Positions 53,559 through 63,007 of a DNA stretch of 64,000 bases are shown here, piece by piece (positions within the stretch are counted from its first letter, which is position 1; every line of letters starts with the position of its first letter). Under the pieces are notes generated by a model. It was not told the DNA's origin. It worked only from the letters and a program-made list of their open reading frames with translations, and did not search any database. Where the stretch lies: positions 17,673 to 81,672 of the forward strand of contig NZ_SRYA01000024.1 in NCBI RefSeq assembly GCF_004793545.1. The letters run 5' to 3'. The position numbers were made by a program, and so were the translations under genes. Origin of the DNA: Petralouisia muris. Lineage in GTDB: Bacteria; Bacillota; Clostridia; Lachnospirales; Lachnospiraceae.

Positions 53559-55651
53559 AGATTTTCACCATTTTGCTGACAGGTTTTCTGCTCTGTTATG
53601 CAGCAGTAATGATGCATATCGGCGGCTCTGTCAATATCCGGGAACTTCTGTCCTCCGGCAGGGTGTATGATTTCTCCAGAGAAGAACTGCAGTCTTCCAG
53701 CCGGAACTGGCAGTACAGTGAGGAAGAACAGGGCTATTGGATTCAGAAAAATTCCGCGTTAAAGAAATGGAAAATTGAGAAGAAAGCTACAGGCTGGTGC
53801 TTTCTCTATGTAACAGTAAAGGAAATGTCCCAGGAGGCCATGGATATCCGCATTATTTATTATAATAAAACGGGGGGAAAGGTGATCGAACAGCCTCATA
53901 CCCTTACAAAAGGGGAGAATATTATCATTCTCCAGTATCCCGGTGAAGAGTTGTACCGGATGGGCATTCGGATTTACGGGGGGAAGGATCAGTTCCTCTC
54001 CATACAGTCCATGCAGCTCCGGGAGAATGCACTGGGGTTTTCCATGCGGAGATTTGGAAAGCTGATGGCAGTTTCCTATCTGGGATTTTTAGTGGTTTTA
54101 GCAGTATTTTGGCTGATTCGGAAGCGATATTTGGACATACCCAGAAATATTGACAGAACTGTGGCGCAGAAACAGCATTATAAGGGAATTTGTTTAGAGG
54201 AGCTGCAAGGCGGAGCAATCTCAGATTATCAAGCGGAGAAGAATAATAGGGGAAATTGCTTAGAGGCGCTGCAGGAAATCTATCAGATCTTAATCGAAGA
54301 TGTCTGCAAATGGGTGCACCATAGAACGGTACCTAAAGGCCGTGAGGTCAGCCGTAAATTGCTGTGGTGCTTCCTGTTTCTTTGGATGATTGCAGCAAAC
54401 CTCCTGGGATGGTGTACTGACGGACAGGCGCACCGGTATTATATGTTGTCCCTTAGTATGATTTTTCTGATGATAGCGGTATTGGCCTGGGAGCGTCCTC
54501 TTTGCTATCTGAACTGGAAAAATCCCTTGTGCCTGGCCTGGCTGTGGCTGTGGATTGGAACGCTGCTTTCCGATGTATTTGTGGTTTCCGATTATAAATG
54601 GCATGGAATTCCCATGCTGCTGGCCTGTGGAATTTTAATTTTTGTGTGGAATAATATGAAATATCCCAGGAAGATGATTGCCGAGATATCGTGGGCTCTG
54701 GAAGTGGATTTCGGGATTGCTGTGCTGTTTTGCATGATATACCGCACGAAGAAACTGGCCGTTTGTTATAACGGAATCTTTCCGGACTCCCAGCAGTTTT
54801 CTATGTATGCAGCATTGATGCTGGCAGTTTTTCTGGTGGAAATCAGCGGCCTGACAGGCGAAAAGAAGCTTTTCAAAAAAAGCGTTTGGCCGATAACGGG
54901 AGCAGCCCTCTCACTGTTTTTTTTACAGCGGGCAGGCAGCAGGAGCGGTTTTGCAGCGGCGGCAGTTTTGTTGGGGATTTTTGCGGTTTGGAATTTTTAC
55001 AATCGGAAAAACTGGCTTTGGGAATGGAAAATTTTGGCAGTCAGTGGTTTGAAAGCAGGAATCATAGCTTTTCTTTGCGTGTGTGTGGTGCATGTTTCCA
55101 CAAAATATTTGCCGGAGACATTGGGAACAGAATGGAATTTTGAGCAGGAACATCTTGTCAGCAACCTGCAGCCGGAACAGATGGCAGAATTTGATGCATT
55201 GCAGCCGGGGCTGATGAAAGATGTTCAATCTGTGAAAGATACAGATTATAGTATGTACTGGAAAAATTATATCCGGCGGTTCGGGCTTACCGGGAGCAAT
55301 CAGGAGATTCGGCTGCGCCGGGAAAGTATTCCTTCTGATAATACCTATATCCAGATGATGTACCGATCTGGCATTTTTATCCTGATTCCTTTTCTGCTTT
55401 TGCAGATCAGCTTGATCTGGAATGGAATAAAGCAGCTCAAAAAGGGAACCAGGGAAGATATGTGGGTGTTTATGATTGGAGCTGTCTTTCTCTGCTTTTG
55501 TTTTGTGACAGATGCAGATGTGCCTGCCGGACATCCTCTGTGGTTTTGTTATTACGCAGGCGTAGGATATTGGTTTCACAATTATGGACAGAAGGATTCA
55601 GGAAGAGTGAAAGGGAAGCAGATATGCAGAAGCAATCAATGGAACGAATAA
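53516..55651 (+). CDS. O-antigen ligase/Wzy-like membrane protein 2
   Basis: A 711-residue protein with the same plan as the preceding one: an N-terminal span, a beta-rich domain (about 35-180), then about ten spans with QRAGSRSGFAAAAVLLGIF in the place of the preceding SQSRTGLLAL segment. The start is the ATG at 53516, which has AGAGG upstream and lies inside the end of the first gene; the frame runs further up only as an overlap. Two such enzymes may act on two chains or as polymerase and ligase. Confidence 0.72.
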   Translation: MQEEKRRNTRYKKIKIFTILLTGFLLCYAAVMMHIGGSVNIRELLSSGRVYDFSREELQSSSRNWQYSEEEQGYWIQKNSALKKWKIEKKATGWCFLYVTVKEMSQEAMDIRIIYYNKTGGKVIEQPHTLTKGENIIILQYPGEELYRMGIRIYGGKDQFLSIQSMQLRENALGFSMRRFGKLMAVSYLGFLVVLAVFWLIRKRYLDIPRNIDRTVAQKQHYKGICLEELQGGAISDYQAEKNNRGNCLEALQEIYQILIEDVCKWVHHRTVPKGREVSRKLLWCFLFLWMIAANLLGWCTDGQAHRYYMLSLSMIFLMIAVLAWERPLCYLNWKNPLCLAWLWLWIGTLLSDVFVVSDYKWHGIPMLLACGILIFVWNNMKYPRKMIAEISWALEVDFGIAVLFCMIYRTKKLAVCYNGIFPDSQQFSMYAALMLAVFLVEISGLTGEKKLFKKSVWPITGAALSLFFLQRAGSRSGFAAAAVLLGIFAVWNFYNRKNWLWEWKILAVSGLKAGIIAFLCVCVVHVSTKYLPETLGTEWNFEQEHLVSNLQPEQMAEFDALQPGLMKDVQSVKDTDYSMYWKNYIRRFGLTGSNQEIRLRRESIPSDNTYIQMMYRSGIFILIPFLLLQISLIWNGIKQLKKGTREDMWVFMIGAVFLCFCFVTDADVPAGHPLWFCYYAGVGYWFHNYGQKDSGRVKGKQICRSNQWNE

Positions 55652-56559
55652 AAAAAGCTGGAAAAATCATTGGAAAAATTATTTCAATTTTGTCAATTGT
55701 ATTTATTATCTATGCCATATGGAAACTGGGATTTGACTTTCAATCCATTCATAACTGGTATTTGTTTCTTGGGGTATCGCTGGTCTGCGTGATTGTAAAA
55801 TGCGCAACAGTATATGGTTCCGGCATGGCATGGGCTCTTTGGCTGCGCTTTTTTGCCGGCAGAAACATTGACAGGCGAGAGGCTGTCTGTGTCTATGCAA
55901 AGGCAAATATCGGCAAATATCTTCCTGGAAATGTGATGCATTATGTGGAGCGGAATCTTTTTGCCACAAATCTGGGCATTAGTCAGAAAAAACTGGCTGT
56001 CAGTACTATATGCGAAGTGATAGGTCTGGTGGGAGTTGCATTTCTGCTGGCTGCCAGCGTGTCCGCAGGCCAGCTTGCAGAATCTATCCGTCTGATTTTT
56101 GGAGAATCCTATGTTCGGATTATTCTCGCCATCATTGCAGCTGGAATTGTGACAGTTTTGGCGGCAGTTTTCTTTTTGAGGAAAAAAATTACGACCCAGC
56201 TTCGGGAATACAGCCTGAAGGAATTTGGAAAAACCCTGGCAGAGACCATGGTGCTGTATGGAATAGTGCTGATTGCCCTGGGACTGATTATGGTAGCTCT
56301 CTATGCCTATATGGGCGGTGAAATCACCTGGAACAACGGTTCTTTGATAGTATCCGGTTATGTGATTGCCTGGGTGCTGGGATTTGTGATTCCAGGGGCC
56401 TCTGGCGGAATTGGCGTCCGGGAGCTTGTGATCACGGTTCTTTTGGGCAGCGTAGTGGGAGCGGAGACCGTTCTGACATTATCTGTCATCCACCGATTAA
56501 TAACGATACTAGGAGATTTTCTGGCATATTTGGTTATGCTTATAATAAGAAAAGTTTAG
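55624..56559 (+). CDS. Flippase-like membrane protein (lysylphosphatidylglycerol synthase TM family)
   Basis: A 311-residue protein with about eight membrane segments and the family marks GKYLPGNVMHYVERN and GFVIPGASGGIGVRE. Members of this UPF0104/AglD-like family are found with glycan genes and may move or modify lipid-linked sugars. It overlaps the end of the preceding gene by 28 bases, so the trio 51492-56559 is one translationally linked unit. The exact start (55624 or 55639) is unsure; AGGGAAG upstream favours 55624. Confidence 0.75.
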   Translation: MQKQSMERIKKAGKIIGKIISILSIVFIIYAIWKLGFDFQSIHNWYLFLGVSLVCVIVKCATVYGSGMAWALWLRFFAGRNIDRREAVCVYAKANIGKYLPGNVMHYVERNLFATNLGISQKKLAVSTICEVIGLVGVAFLLAASVSAGQLAESIRLIFGESYVRIILAIIAAGIVTVLAAVFFLRKKITTQLREYSLKEFGKTLAETMVLYGIVLIALGLIMVALYAYMGGEITWNNGSLIVSGYVIAWVLGFVIPGASGGIGVRELVITVLLGSVVGAETVLTLSVIHRLITILGDFLAYLVMLIIRKV

Positions 56560-56589
56560 GGTTTGACATCATAGGAAGGAGGAGCTGTT

Positions 56590-56844
56590 ATGTCAACATT
56601 ACAGAATCAAATCACGCAGTCTCTGGAGGGGCTTTCAGACGACAGTTTGAGATTTATTCTTGATATGATACAGAGATTTGTGATGCCGGCAGAGTCAAAG
56701 AGTATGAGCATAAATTATGACGATGTTATAGGAGAGAAGAAACGTAGGATTGGAAGCATGAAAGGGCAGAAATTTATTGCGGATGGTCACAACATCGATG
56801 AGTGCAATGACGAAATTGCCAGATGGTTTGGGGTGGATGACTGA
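56590..56844 (+). CDS. Probable antitoxin of a PIN-domain pair
   Basis: An 84-residue acidic protein with a predicted helical start (LQNQITQSLEGLSDDSLRFI) and an acidic end (ARWFGVDD). Its stop overlaps the toxin start by one base (TGATG), the typical antitoxin-toxin layout. AAGGAGGAG precedes the ATG. The middle is not clearly DNA-binding; it resembles short antitoxins annotated next to VapC-type toxins. Role inferred from position. Confidence 0.7.
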   Translation: MSTLQNQITQSLEGLSDDSLRFILDMIQRFVMPAESKSMSINYDDVIGEKKRRIGSMKGQKFIADGHNIDECNDEIARWFGVDD

Positions 56845-57248
56845 TGAAGATTTTATTAGACACACATATTGCAATATGGTCGGTGTTGGATTCGGAGGAA
56901 TTATCTGATGCGGCAAGGGCAATGATACTTGATGAGAGCAATGAAATTTATTATAGTGTAGCTTCTGTATGGGAGATCACGATTAAACATATGGCTCATC
57001 CAGAAACATTCTTATACAGTGGCAAACATCTTGAGAAAGGGTGCGAAGCGAATGGTTTTGTGTCGTTGCCAATATTTAACAAACACTCAATTGAATTAGA
57101 AACTTTGGTACGTCCAAAAGAGGCTCCGCCGCATAAAGATCCTTTTGATAGAATTTTGCTTGCACAGGCGAAATCAGAGGGGATGAAATTTATGACACAT
57201 GATAGCTTAATTCCATATTATAACGAATCCTTTGTTATCAGCGTTTAA
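56844..57248 (+). CDS. Type II toxin, PIN-domain ribonuclease (VapC-like)
   Basis: A 134-residue PIN-domain protein with the acidic residues expected for the metal site: Asp6 in LLDTHIAIW, Glu44 in SVWEI, Asp99 and Asp102 in HKDPFDRILLAQA, and Asp120 in THDSLI. Such toxins cut tRNA or rRNA when the antitoxin is lost. The gene is intact, full-length and coupled to the antitoxin. It sits between the flippase-like gene and the pyruvyltransferase fusion. Confidence 0.9.
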   Translation: MKILLDTHIAIWSVLDSEELSDAARAMILDESNEIYYSVASVWEITIKHMAHPETFLYSGKHLEKGCEANGFVSLPIFNKHSIELETLVRPKEAPPHKDPFDRILLAQAKSEGMKFMTHDSLIPYYNESFVISV

Positions 57249-57287
57249 TAGAGATGATATGCCGTAGCGCAAAGAATGGAGGAACGT

Positions 57288-59573
57288 ATGAGAGATCTTG
57301 TAGTTGCCATAACGGCAGCCAGTTACAGCGGAAATAAAGGAGCGGCGGCCATGCTGCAAAGCTCCATCAGCCAGTTGCAGGAAAGGTATGGCGAACGGCT
57401 GAATGTTCATTTAATGTCAGTGTATCCAGGAGAGGACAAAAAACAGGTACCGTATGATTTTGTAAAAATTATCCCGGCAAAGCCGGAGCAGCTTGTATTT
57501 TTTGCATTTCCTATGGCAATTCTGCATCGGATGTTTCGCTGGTGCGGCCCTGTCCGGAAGCTGCTGGAAAAAAATAAAATCATCAAAGCCTACCGAAACA
57601 CGGATCTGGTTATTGATGAGGCAGGGATTTCCTTTGTGGACAGCCGGGGATTTGTTATGAATACCTATGCATTTATCTGCGCGGCTGTGCCGCTTCTGGT
57701 GGGAACTCCGGTGGTAAAATATTCCCAAGCTATGGGAACGTTCCATAATCCATGGAACCGATTTCTGGCAAAGCGGATTCTTCCCAAGTTAAAGTTGATT
57801 TGCGCCCGTGGCCAAGGCACATATGACAACCTGAAAGAAATCGGCATTACAGAAAATGTAACATTGTGCGCAGACGGAGCGTTTACCATGAAAGACGACC
57901 AGGCATGGCAGGAAAAAGTCAGAGAGAGATGTGAAAATGACTCATTTTTCCAGAAAGATGTGGTGGGTCTGTCCATCAGTTCCGTTGTGCTGAAAAAATG
58001 CACCAAAATGGGCATTGATTACCAGAAAATCATGGCGGATTTTATTGGGTATCTGAATCAGAAGGGCTATGGCGTCCTGATGATTGCCAATGCAGCAAGA
58101 ATCCACAGCGAAAAGCCCAGAAATAATGATTTGATGATTGGGGACGCTATTTTTGGAAGCCTTTCCGATCAGACAAAGGTCCGGTGGTATCATGAAGAGA
58201 TGGACGCCGAGGAAATTCGGGAATATATCAGCCGCTGTAAATATCTGGTAGCTTCCCGGTTTCATGCCATGATTGGGGCCCTGGAGAAAAAAGTGCCGGT
58301 GCTTTTGATTGGATGGAGCCATAAATATCAGGAAGTGCTGGACATGTTTGAACTTGGCCAGTATGCGGCAGATTTTTCCAATCTGAATATGGACAGCCTG
58401 AAAGAAAGCTTTGAGAAATTTGAGCAAGACGAGGACATTATTCGGAAAAAGCTGGAGAAAAATCACCTACAGGTGATGGAAAGCTCCCGCCGGAATATTC
58501 AGTATATCGGAGAAGTGATCGATGAGATTTTAAAACAGCCCTGCCGAACGCCAAAGCTGTTAGATTATAACAATCCAGAGTATTATGTGGGAGAGTATAT
58601 TGCCCTGCGCAAGGGATATGCCAAAGATCAGAGAATTCGGGATTATGCAGCCTCCGGCGGAATGGTGACTGCATTATTGTGCAATATGCTAAAGCATGGA
58701 GATATCGACGGCGCCTGGGTTACCAGAACAGATTTTGTCAATGATGAGCTGACCTATAAGACGTACATTGCCACAACAGAACAGGAAATCCGGGAGGCGT
58801 CTTCCAGTGTATACATGTCTATTCCTCTGTTAAAGCATATCGATTTGCTGGAGCAATTTCCGGGAAAAGCTGCAGTTGTGATGACGCCCTGCATGATGCA
58901 CGGACTGGAAAGGATTCTGGAGAAACGGCCAGAATTAAAGGAAAAGGTGGTTTTAAAACTGGGACTGTACTGCAGCGGCGGACACGATCCAAGGGCTACT
59001 ACCCTTTCTATGGAAAAAGCTGGAATCAGCCCGAAAGGCGCGAAACGATTGTATTACCGGAGAGGCCACTGGCGGGGGATGTCCTCCGTATTATATCATA
59101 CCGGAGAAGAAAAGACATTTTCTTATACGAAATTAGTCTGTGCCTATAAAAACGCCTATTTCTTTGAAAAAGCAAGCTGTATGGGCTGCCATGACCATTT
59201 TGCAGGAAGTGCGGATATCAGCTTCGGCGATATCTGGCTGAAAGAAATGAAAAAGGTGAGCATTAAGCATACCAGCTGCGTGATCCGCAATCAGAAAGCA
59301 TTGGACTATTTTAACCAGTCCGTAGCGGATGGCGTACTTGAGGCTTCCCATATCAGCGGAAAAGATATGGTCAGAAGCCAGAAACGCGCGCTTGTCTTTA
59401 AATACCGCTGCGCAGATACGTCAGGAAAGCGGAAATGGAACCATAAGTTAGCCTATTTCCTTGCGGAAAAGAACCGGAAATTTTCTATGGAGAGGCCAAA
59501 GAAGCTGGAGAAAATACCGTCCTGGTTCATTTATTATTATATGTGCTTTATCCGGGTGCTGCTGAGTTTTTAG
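57288..59573 (+). CDS. Fusion: polysaccharide pyruvyltransferase and FrhB-like domain
   Basis: A 761-residue protein. Residues about 1-385 are a polysaccharide pyruvyltransferase (WcaK/CsaB type: SYSGNKGAAAMLQSSI at the start, RFHAMIGAL near 325), which adds pyruvate ketals to glycans. Residues about 410-720 are like the beta subunit of F420-dependent hydrogenase/dehydrogenase (FrhB): MTPCMMHG, SCMGCHDHFAGSADISFGDIW, with Cys pairs for an iron-sulfur cluster. Start at 57288 by GGAGG. This pairing is often seen as neighbouring genes in anaerobe glycan clusters; here they are one chain. Substrate and redox role unknown. Confidence 0.82.
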   Translation: MRDLVVAITAASYSGNKGAAAMLQSSISQLQERYGERLNVHLMSVYPGEDKKQVPYDFVKIIPAKPEQLVFFAFPMAILHRMFRWCGPVRKLLEKNKIIKAYRNTDLVIDEAGISFVDSRGFVMNTYAFICAAVPLLVGTPVVKYSQAMGTFHNPWNRFLAKRILPKLKLICARGQGTYDNLKEIGITENVTLCADGAFTMKDDQAWQEKVRERCENDSFFQKDVVGLSISSVVLKKCTKMGIDYQKIMADFIGYLNQKGYGVLMIANAARIHSEKPRNNDLMIGDAIFGSLSDQTKVRWYHEEMDAEEIREYISRCKYLVASRFHAMIGALEKKVPVLLIGWSHKYQEVLDMFELGQYAADFSNLNMDSLKESFEKFEQDEDIIRKKLEKNHLQVMESSRRNIQYIGEVIDEILKQPCRTPKLLDYNNPEYYVGEYIALRKGYAKDQRIRDYAASGGMVTALLCNMLKHGDIDGAWVTRTDFVNDELTYKTYIATTEQEIREASSSVYMSIPLLKHIDLLEQFPGKAAVVMTPCMMHGLERILEKRPELKEKVVLKLGLYCSGGHDPRATTLSMEKAGISPKGAKRLYYRRGHWRGMSSVLYHTGEEKTFSYTKLVCAYKNAYFFEKASCMGCHDHFAGSADISFGDIWLKEMKKVSIKHTSCVIRNQKALDYFNQSVADGVLEASHISGKDMVRSQKRALVFKYRCADTSGKRKWNHKLAYFLAEKNRKFSMERPKKLEKIPSWFIYYYMCFIRVLLSF

Positions 59574-59655
59574 GTGGGATTGCTTGCGAATCCTTATTAT
59601 TTGGGCTATAATATGGAAAGTATCTGAATGTGATATTATACGCAAGAGCATACTT

Positions 59656-59709
59656 ATTTGCCAAATGGTTTGCTTGTTTTCTTGAAATAGCGAAAACTTG
59701 TTGGCAAAT
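59656..59709. promoter_or_regulatory. Nested inverted repeats upstream of ugd
   Basis: ATTTGCCAA (59656-59664) and TTGGCAAAT (59701-59709) are perfect inverse copies 36 bases apart; between them GTTTTC (59676-59681) and GAAAAC (59692-59697) pair as well. In the 205-base gap before ugd; a short GGATT/AATCC hairpin at 59577-59593 with an AT-rich tail may be a weak terminator for the fusion gene. Could be a leader structure or operator. Confidence 0.4.
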
Positions 59710-59778
59710 CATTTCGCTCACGGGTATACAAGAAGCACAGTTAAAAATAGGAACAAAATACAATTTGGAGGAAAGATT

Positions 59779-60963
59779 ATGAAAATTGCAGTAGCAGGAA
59801 CCGGTTACGTGGGTCTGTCTATGGCTGTTCTGCTGTCACAGCATCATGAAGTGTATGCTGTGGATATAGTGCCGGAAAAGGTAGATATGCTGAATCATAA
59901 AAAATCTCCCATCGTGGACAAAGAGATAGAAAAATATCTGTCAGAGAAAGAACTGAACCTGACAGCAACATTGGAAGGAGAGGAAGCCTATCGCAAGGCA
60001 GAATATGTGATTATTTCCACTCCTACCAATTATGACCCCAGGAAAAATTATTTTGACACCTCTTCCGTGGAAAAGGTGATAGAACTGGTGTGGAAAGTAA
60101 ACCCTGACTGCACCATGGTGGTAAAATCCACCGTTCCCGTAGGATTTACAAAATCCATGCAGGACAGGCATCAGACCAAAAATATCTTGTTTTCCCCGGA
60201 ATTTCTGCGGGAAGGAAGGGCTTTGTATGACAATCTGTATCCATCCAGGATTATTGTAGGTTCTCCGGCAGGCAATGAAACTATGGCAGAGAAAGCCAGA
60301 ACTTTTGCAGGGCTTTTAAAGGAAGGAGCGATTAAAGAAGACATTCCCACCCTTTTTACCAATCTGACCGAGGCGGAGGCCATTAAACTGTTTGCCAATA
60401 CCTATCTGGCGCTGCGTGTCGCATATTTTAACGAACTGGACACCTATGCAGAAATCAGGGGCCTTGATTCCAAACAGATTATTGAAGGCGTGGGCCTGGA
60501 TCCGAGAATCGGAAATCACTATAATAATCCATCTTTTGGATACGGCGGTTACTGCCTGCCCAAAGACACGAAGCAGCTTCTGGCAAATTACGATCATGTG
60601 CCTAATAACATTATCGGCGCAATTGTAGATGCTAACCGAACCAGGAAAGATTTTATTGCGGAACGTATTATGGAGCGCAATCCCAGAACCGTGGGAGTAT
60701 ACCGCCTGACTATGAAATCGGACTCCGATAATTTTCGCCAGTCCTCCATTCAGGGCGTAATGAAGCGGCTGAAAGCAAAAGGTGTGGAGGTAATCGTCTA
60801 TGAACCTACTATGAAAGAAGAAGAATTTTTCCGCAGCAAGGTGTACCGGGATTTACAGGAATTTAAAGAGAAAAGTGACGTGATTATTGTAAACCGCTGG
60901 GACGATAAGCTGGAAGATGTGAAAGAAAAAGTATACACCCGGGATTTGTGGGGAAGGGATTAG
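59779..60963 (+). CDS. ugd: UDP-glucose 6-dehydrogenase
   Basis: Oxidises UDP-glucose to UDP-glucuronate with two NAD. The 394-residue protein begins [19 protein letters not shown] and shows STPTNYD, the catalytic Cys259 in [11 protein letters not shown], and a C-terminal nucleotide-binding part. Start set by GGAGGAAAG upstream of the ATG at 59779. The length (about 390) suits the short bacterial Ugd. It supplies UDP-glucuronate, or through other enzymes UDP-galacturonate or UDP-xylose, to the polymer. The dehydratase gene follows after 15 bases. Confidence 0.95.
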   Translation: MKIAVAGTGYVGLSMAVLLSQHHEVYAVDIVPEKVDMLNHKKSPIVDKEIEKYLSEKELNLTATLEGEEAYRKAEYVIISTPTNYDPRKNYFDTSSVEKVIELVWKVNPDCTMVVKSTVPVGFTKSMQDRHQTKNILFSPEFLREGRALYDNLYPSRIIVGSPAGNETMAEKARTFAGLLKEGAIKEDIPTLFTNLTEAEAIKLFANTYLALRVAYFNELDTYAEIRGLDSKQIIEGVGLDPRIGNHYNNPSFGYGGYCLPKDTKQLLANYDHVPNNIIGAIVDANRTRKDFIAERIMERNPRTVGVYRLTMKSDSDNFRQSSIQGVMKRLKAKGVEVIVYEPTMKEEEFFRSKVYRDLQEFKEKSDVIIVNRWDDKLEDVKEKVYTRDLWGRD

Positions 60964-60978
60964 AAAGAGGACAAAAGC

Positions 60979-62832
60979 GTGAAAACAATATTAGATACTA
61001 ATCAGATTCTGATAAAAAGGATATTTCTGATTCTTTACGATATTATAGCGGTTGTTGCCGCCAGCCTGATGGCGCTGTTTATTCGTTTTGAAGGAAATTA
61101 TGCTTCGATTCCAAGAGGTTATATTACACAATGTCTGAAATACGTTCCGGTGGTGATTGCGGCAACTCTGATTATTTTTTACTGTTTCCGTCTGTACAGC
61201 AGCTTGTGGACCTTTGCAGGAGCGCCGGAGCTGATTAATATTACCTTTGCCTGCGGATTATCTGCAATGGCTCAGATGACGGTAGTTGTGCTTTTTTCTG
61301 TGAATATGCCCAGAAGCTATTATTTCCTTTATGGAGTGTCCCTGTGGATTCTGGTATTTCTGAGCCGTTTTTCCTATCGTGGAATTCGAACCCTAATTAA
61401 GCGGCAGGCGAGCGGAGCGACAACTTCCAGAGTGATGATTGTAGGCGCTGGAGCAGCGGGCAATCTGCTGGTGAAGGAGATACACAACAGCAATCATGTA
61501 AGCAAACGGGTCATTTGTATTGTAGATGATGATAAGTCCAAGGAGGGCAGTTATCTTCACGGCGTGAAAGTTATGGGAAACCGGCAGAATATTCCAGAGC
61601 TGGTAAAACGGTTTCGAATCGATGAGATTATCATTGCCATGCCTTCTGCTCCTGCCAAAGCCATTAAGACGGTGCTGGATGTCTGTAAAGAGACAGGATG
61701 TGAGCTGAAACGTCTGCCCGGAGTTTATCAGCTGGTCAACGGCGAGGTAGGTATTAGCAAATTAAAAGAAGTAGATGTGAACGATTTGCTGGGACGGGAG
61801 CCTGTGAAGGTCAATCTGTCCACGATTATGGATTATGTGTCCGGCAAGGTGGTATTGGTAACCGGTGGCGGCGGTTCCATCGGAAGCGAAATTTGCCGTC
61901 AGGTTGCGGAACATCATCCAAAAATGCTGGTGTTGGTGGATATTTATGAGAATACCACTTACGATATCCAGAATGAATTGAAGAATAGGTATCCGGAATT
62001 AAATCTGGTAGTCCTAATTGCCTCTGTCCGCAACACGAAGCGGATGGACATGATTTTTGAAACTTACCGGCCAGATATTGTATATCATGCAGCTGCCCAT
62101 AAGCATGTGCCGCTGATGGAAGACAGCCCTAATGAGGCGGTGAAAAATAATGTTCTTGGCACCTGGAAGGTAGTGCAGGCCGCTGACAAATGGAAGGTAA
62201 AACGGTTTGTAATGATTTCCACAGATAAAGCGGTAAATCCCACCAATATTATGGGAGCTACCAAGCGGATCTGCGAAATGATTATCCAGACCTATAATAA
62301 CCGTTCCCATACAGAATTTGTGGCAGTGCGCTTTGGAAATGTGTTGGGAAGCAACGGCAGCGTGATTCCCCTGTTCAAAAAGCAGATTGAACAGGGAGGG
62401 CCTGTAACGGTGACGCATCCGGATATTATCCGGTATTTTATGACAATTCCTGAGGCAGTTTCTCTGGTGCTTCAGGCAGGGGCATATGCCCAGGGGGGAG
62501 AGATTTTCGTACTGGATATGGGAGAACCTGTGAAGATTGCAGATTTAGCTCGGAATCTAATTCTTTTGTCCGGTCATAAGCCAGGGGAGGATATTCAGAT
62601 TGTCTATACCGGCCTGCGGCCAGGCGAGAAACTCTACGAGGAAATGCTGATGCATGAGGAGGGGCTGCAGGAGACGGCAAATAAACTGATTCATATCGGG
62701 AAGCCCATTAAAATGGATGAAGACAATTTCCTGATGCAGCTGGAGAATCTGAAAGATTATGTGGTGCAGGAGCCGGATGATATCCGGAAATGGGTGCAGG
62801 AGATTGTGCCTACGTATCATCCGAAGGAGTAG
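60979..62832 (+). CDS. Membrane-bound nucleotide-sugar 4,6-dehydratase (CapD/PglF type, GTG start)
   Basis: A 617-residue protein with four N-terminal membrane spans, a first Rossmann segment (VMIVGAGAAGNLLVKEI) and a second catalytic one from about residue 290 (VVLVTGGGGSIGSEICRQV). The active-site stretch ISTDKAVNPTNIMGATKR is present. Relatives convert UDP-GlcNAc to a 4-keto-6-deoxy sugar or epimerise UDP-sugars, at the start of bacillosamine or fucosamine-type pathways; no aminotransferase is visible here. GTG at 60979 with AAAGAGG 8 bases upstream is the start. Last intact cluster gene before decayed DNA. Confidence 0.92.
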   Translation: MKTILDTNQILIKRIFLILYDIIAVVAASLMALFIRFEGNYASIPRGYITQCLKYVPVVIAATLIIFYCFRLYSSLWTFAGAPELINITFACGLSAMAQMTVVVLFSVNMPRSYYFLYGVSLWILVFLSRFSYRGIRTLIKRQASGATTSRVMIVGAGAAGNLLVKEIHNSNHVSKRVICIVDDDKSKEGSYLHGVKVMGNRQNIPELVKRFRIDEIIIAMPSAPAKAIKTVLDVCKETGCELKRLPGVYQLVNGEVGISKLKEVDVNDLLGREPVKVNLSTIMDYVSGKVVLVTGGGGSIGSEICRQVAEHHPKMLVLVDIYENTTYDIQNELKNRYPELNLVVLIASVRNTKRMDMIFETYRPDIVYHAAAHKHVPLMEDSPNEAVKNNVLGTWKVVQAADKWKVKRFVMISTDKAVNPTNIMGATKRICEMIIQTYNNRSHTEFVAVRFGNVLGSNGSVIPLFKKQIEQGGPVTVTHPDIIRYFMTIPEAVSLVLQAGAYAQGGEIFVLDMGEPVKIADLARNLILLSGHKPGEDIQIVYTGLRPGEKLYEEMLMHEEGLQETANKLIHIGKPIKMDEDNFLMQLENLKDYVVQEPDDIRKWVQEIVPTYHPKE

Positions 62833-63007
62833 TATGGAATATTGGAAGAAAAGAAACGGAGGCAAAGCGGCGTATGAAGCCATTGCCTGCCTGAGGAAAG
62901 CATTGGCAGGGGAATATGCCAGGCATGAAGAACTTATCTGACCAAGCCTCGCATTCCTGTCTAAATGTTTGTATCAGACGCATCAAAAGGAAAGCGTTAG
63001 TTTGCAT

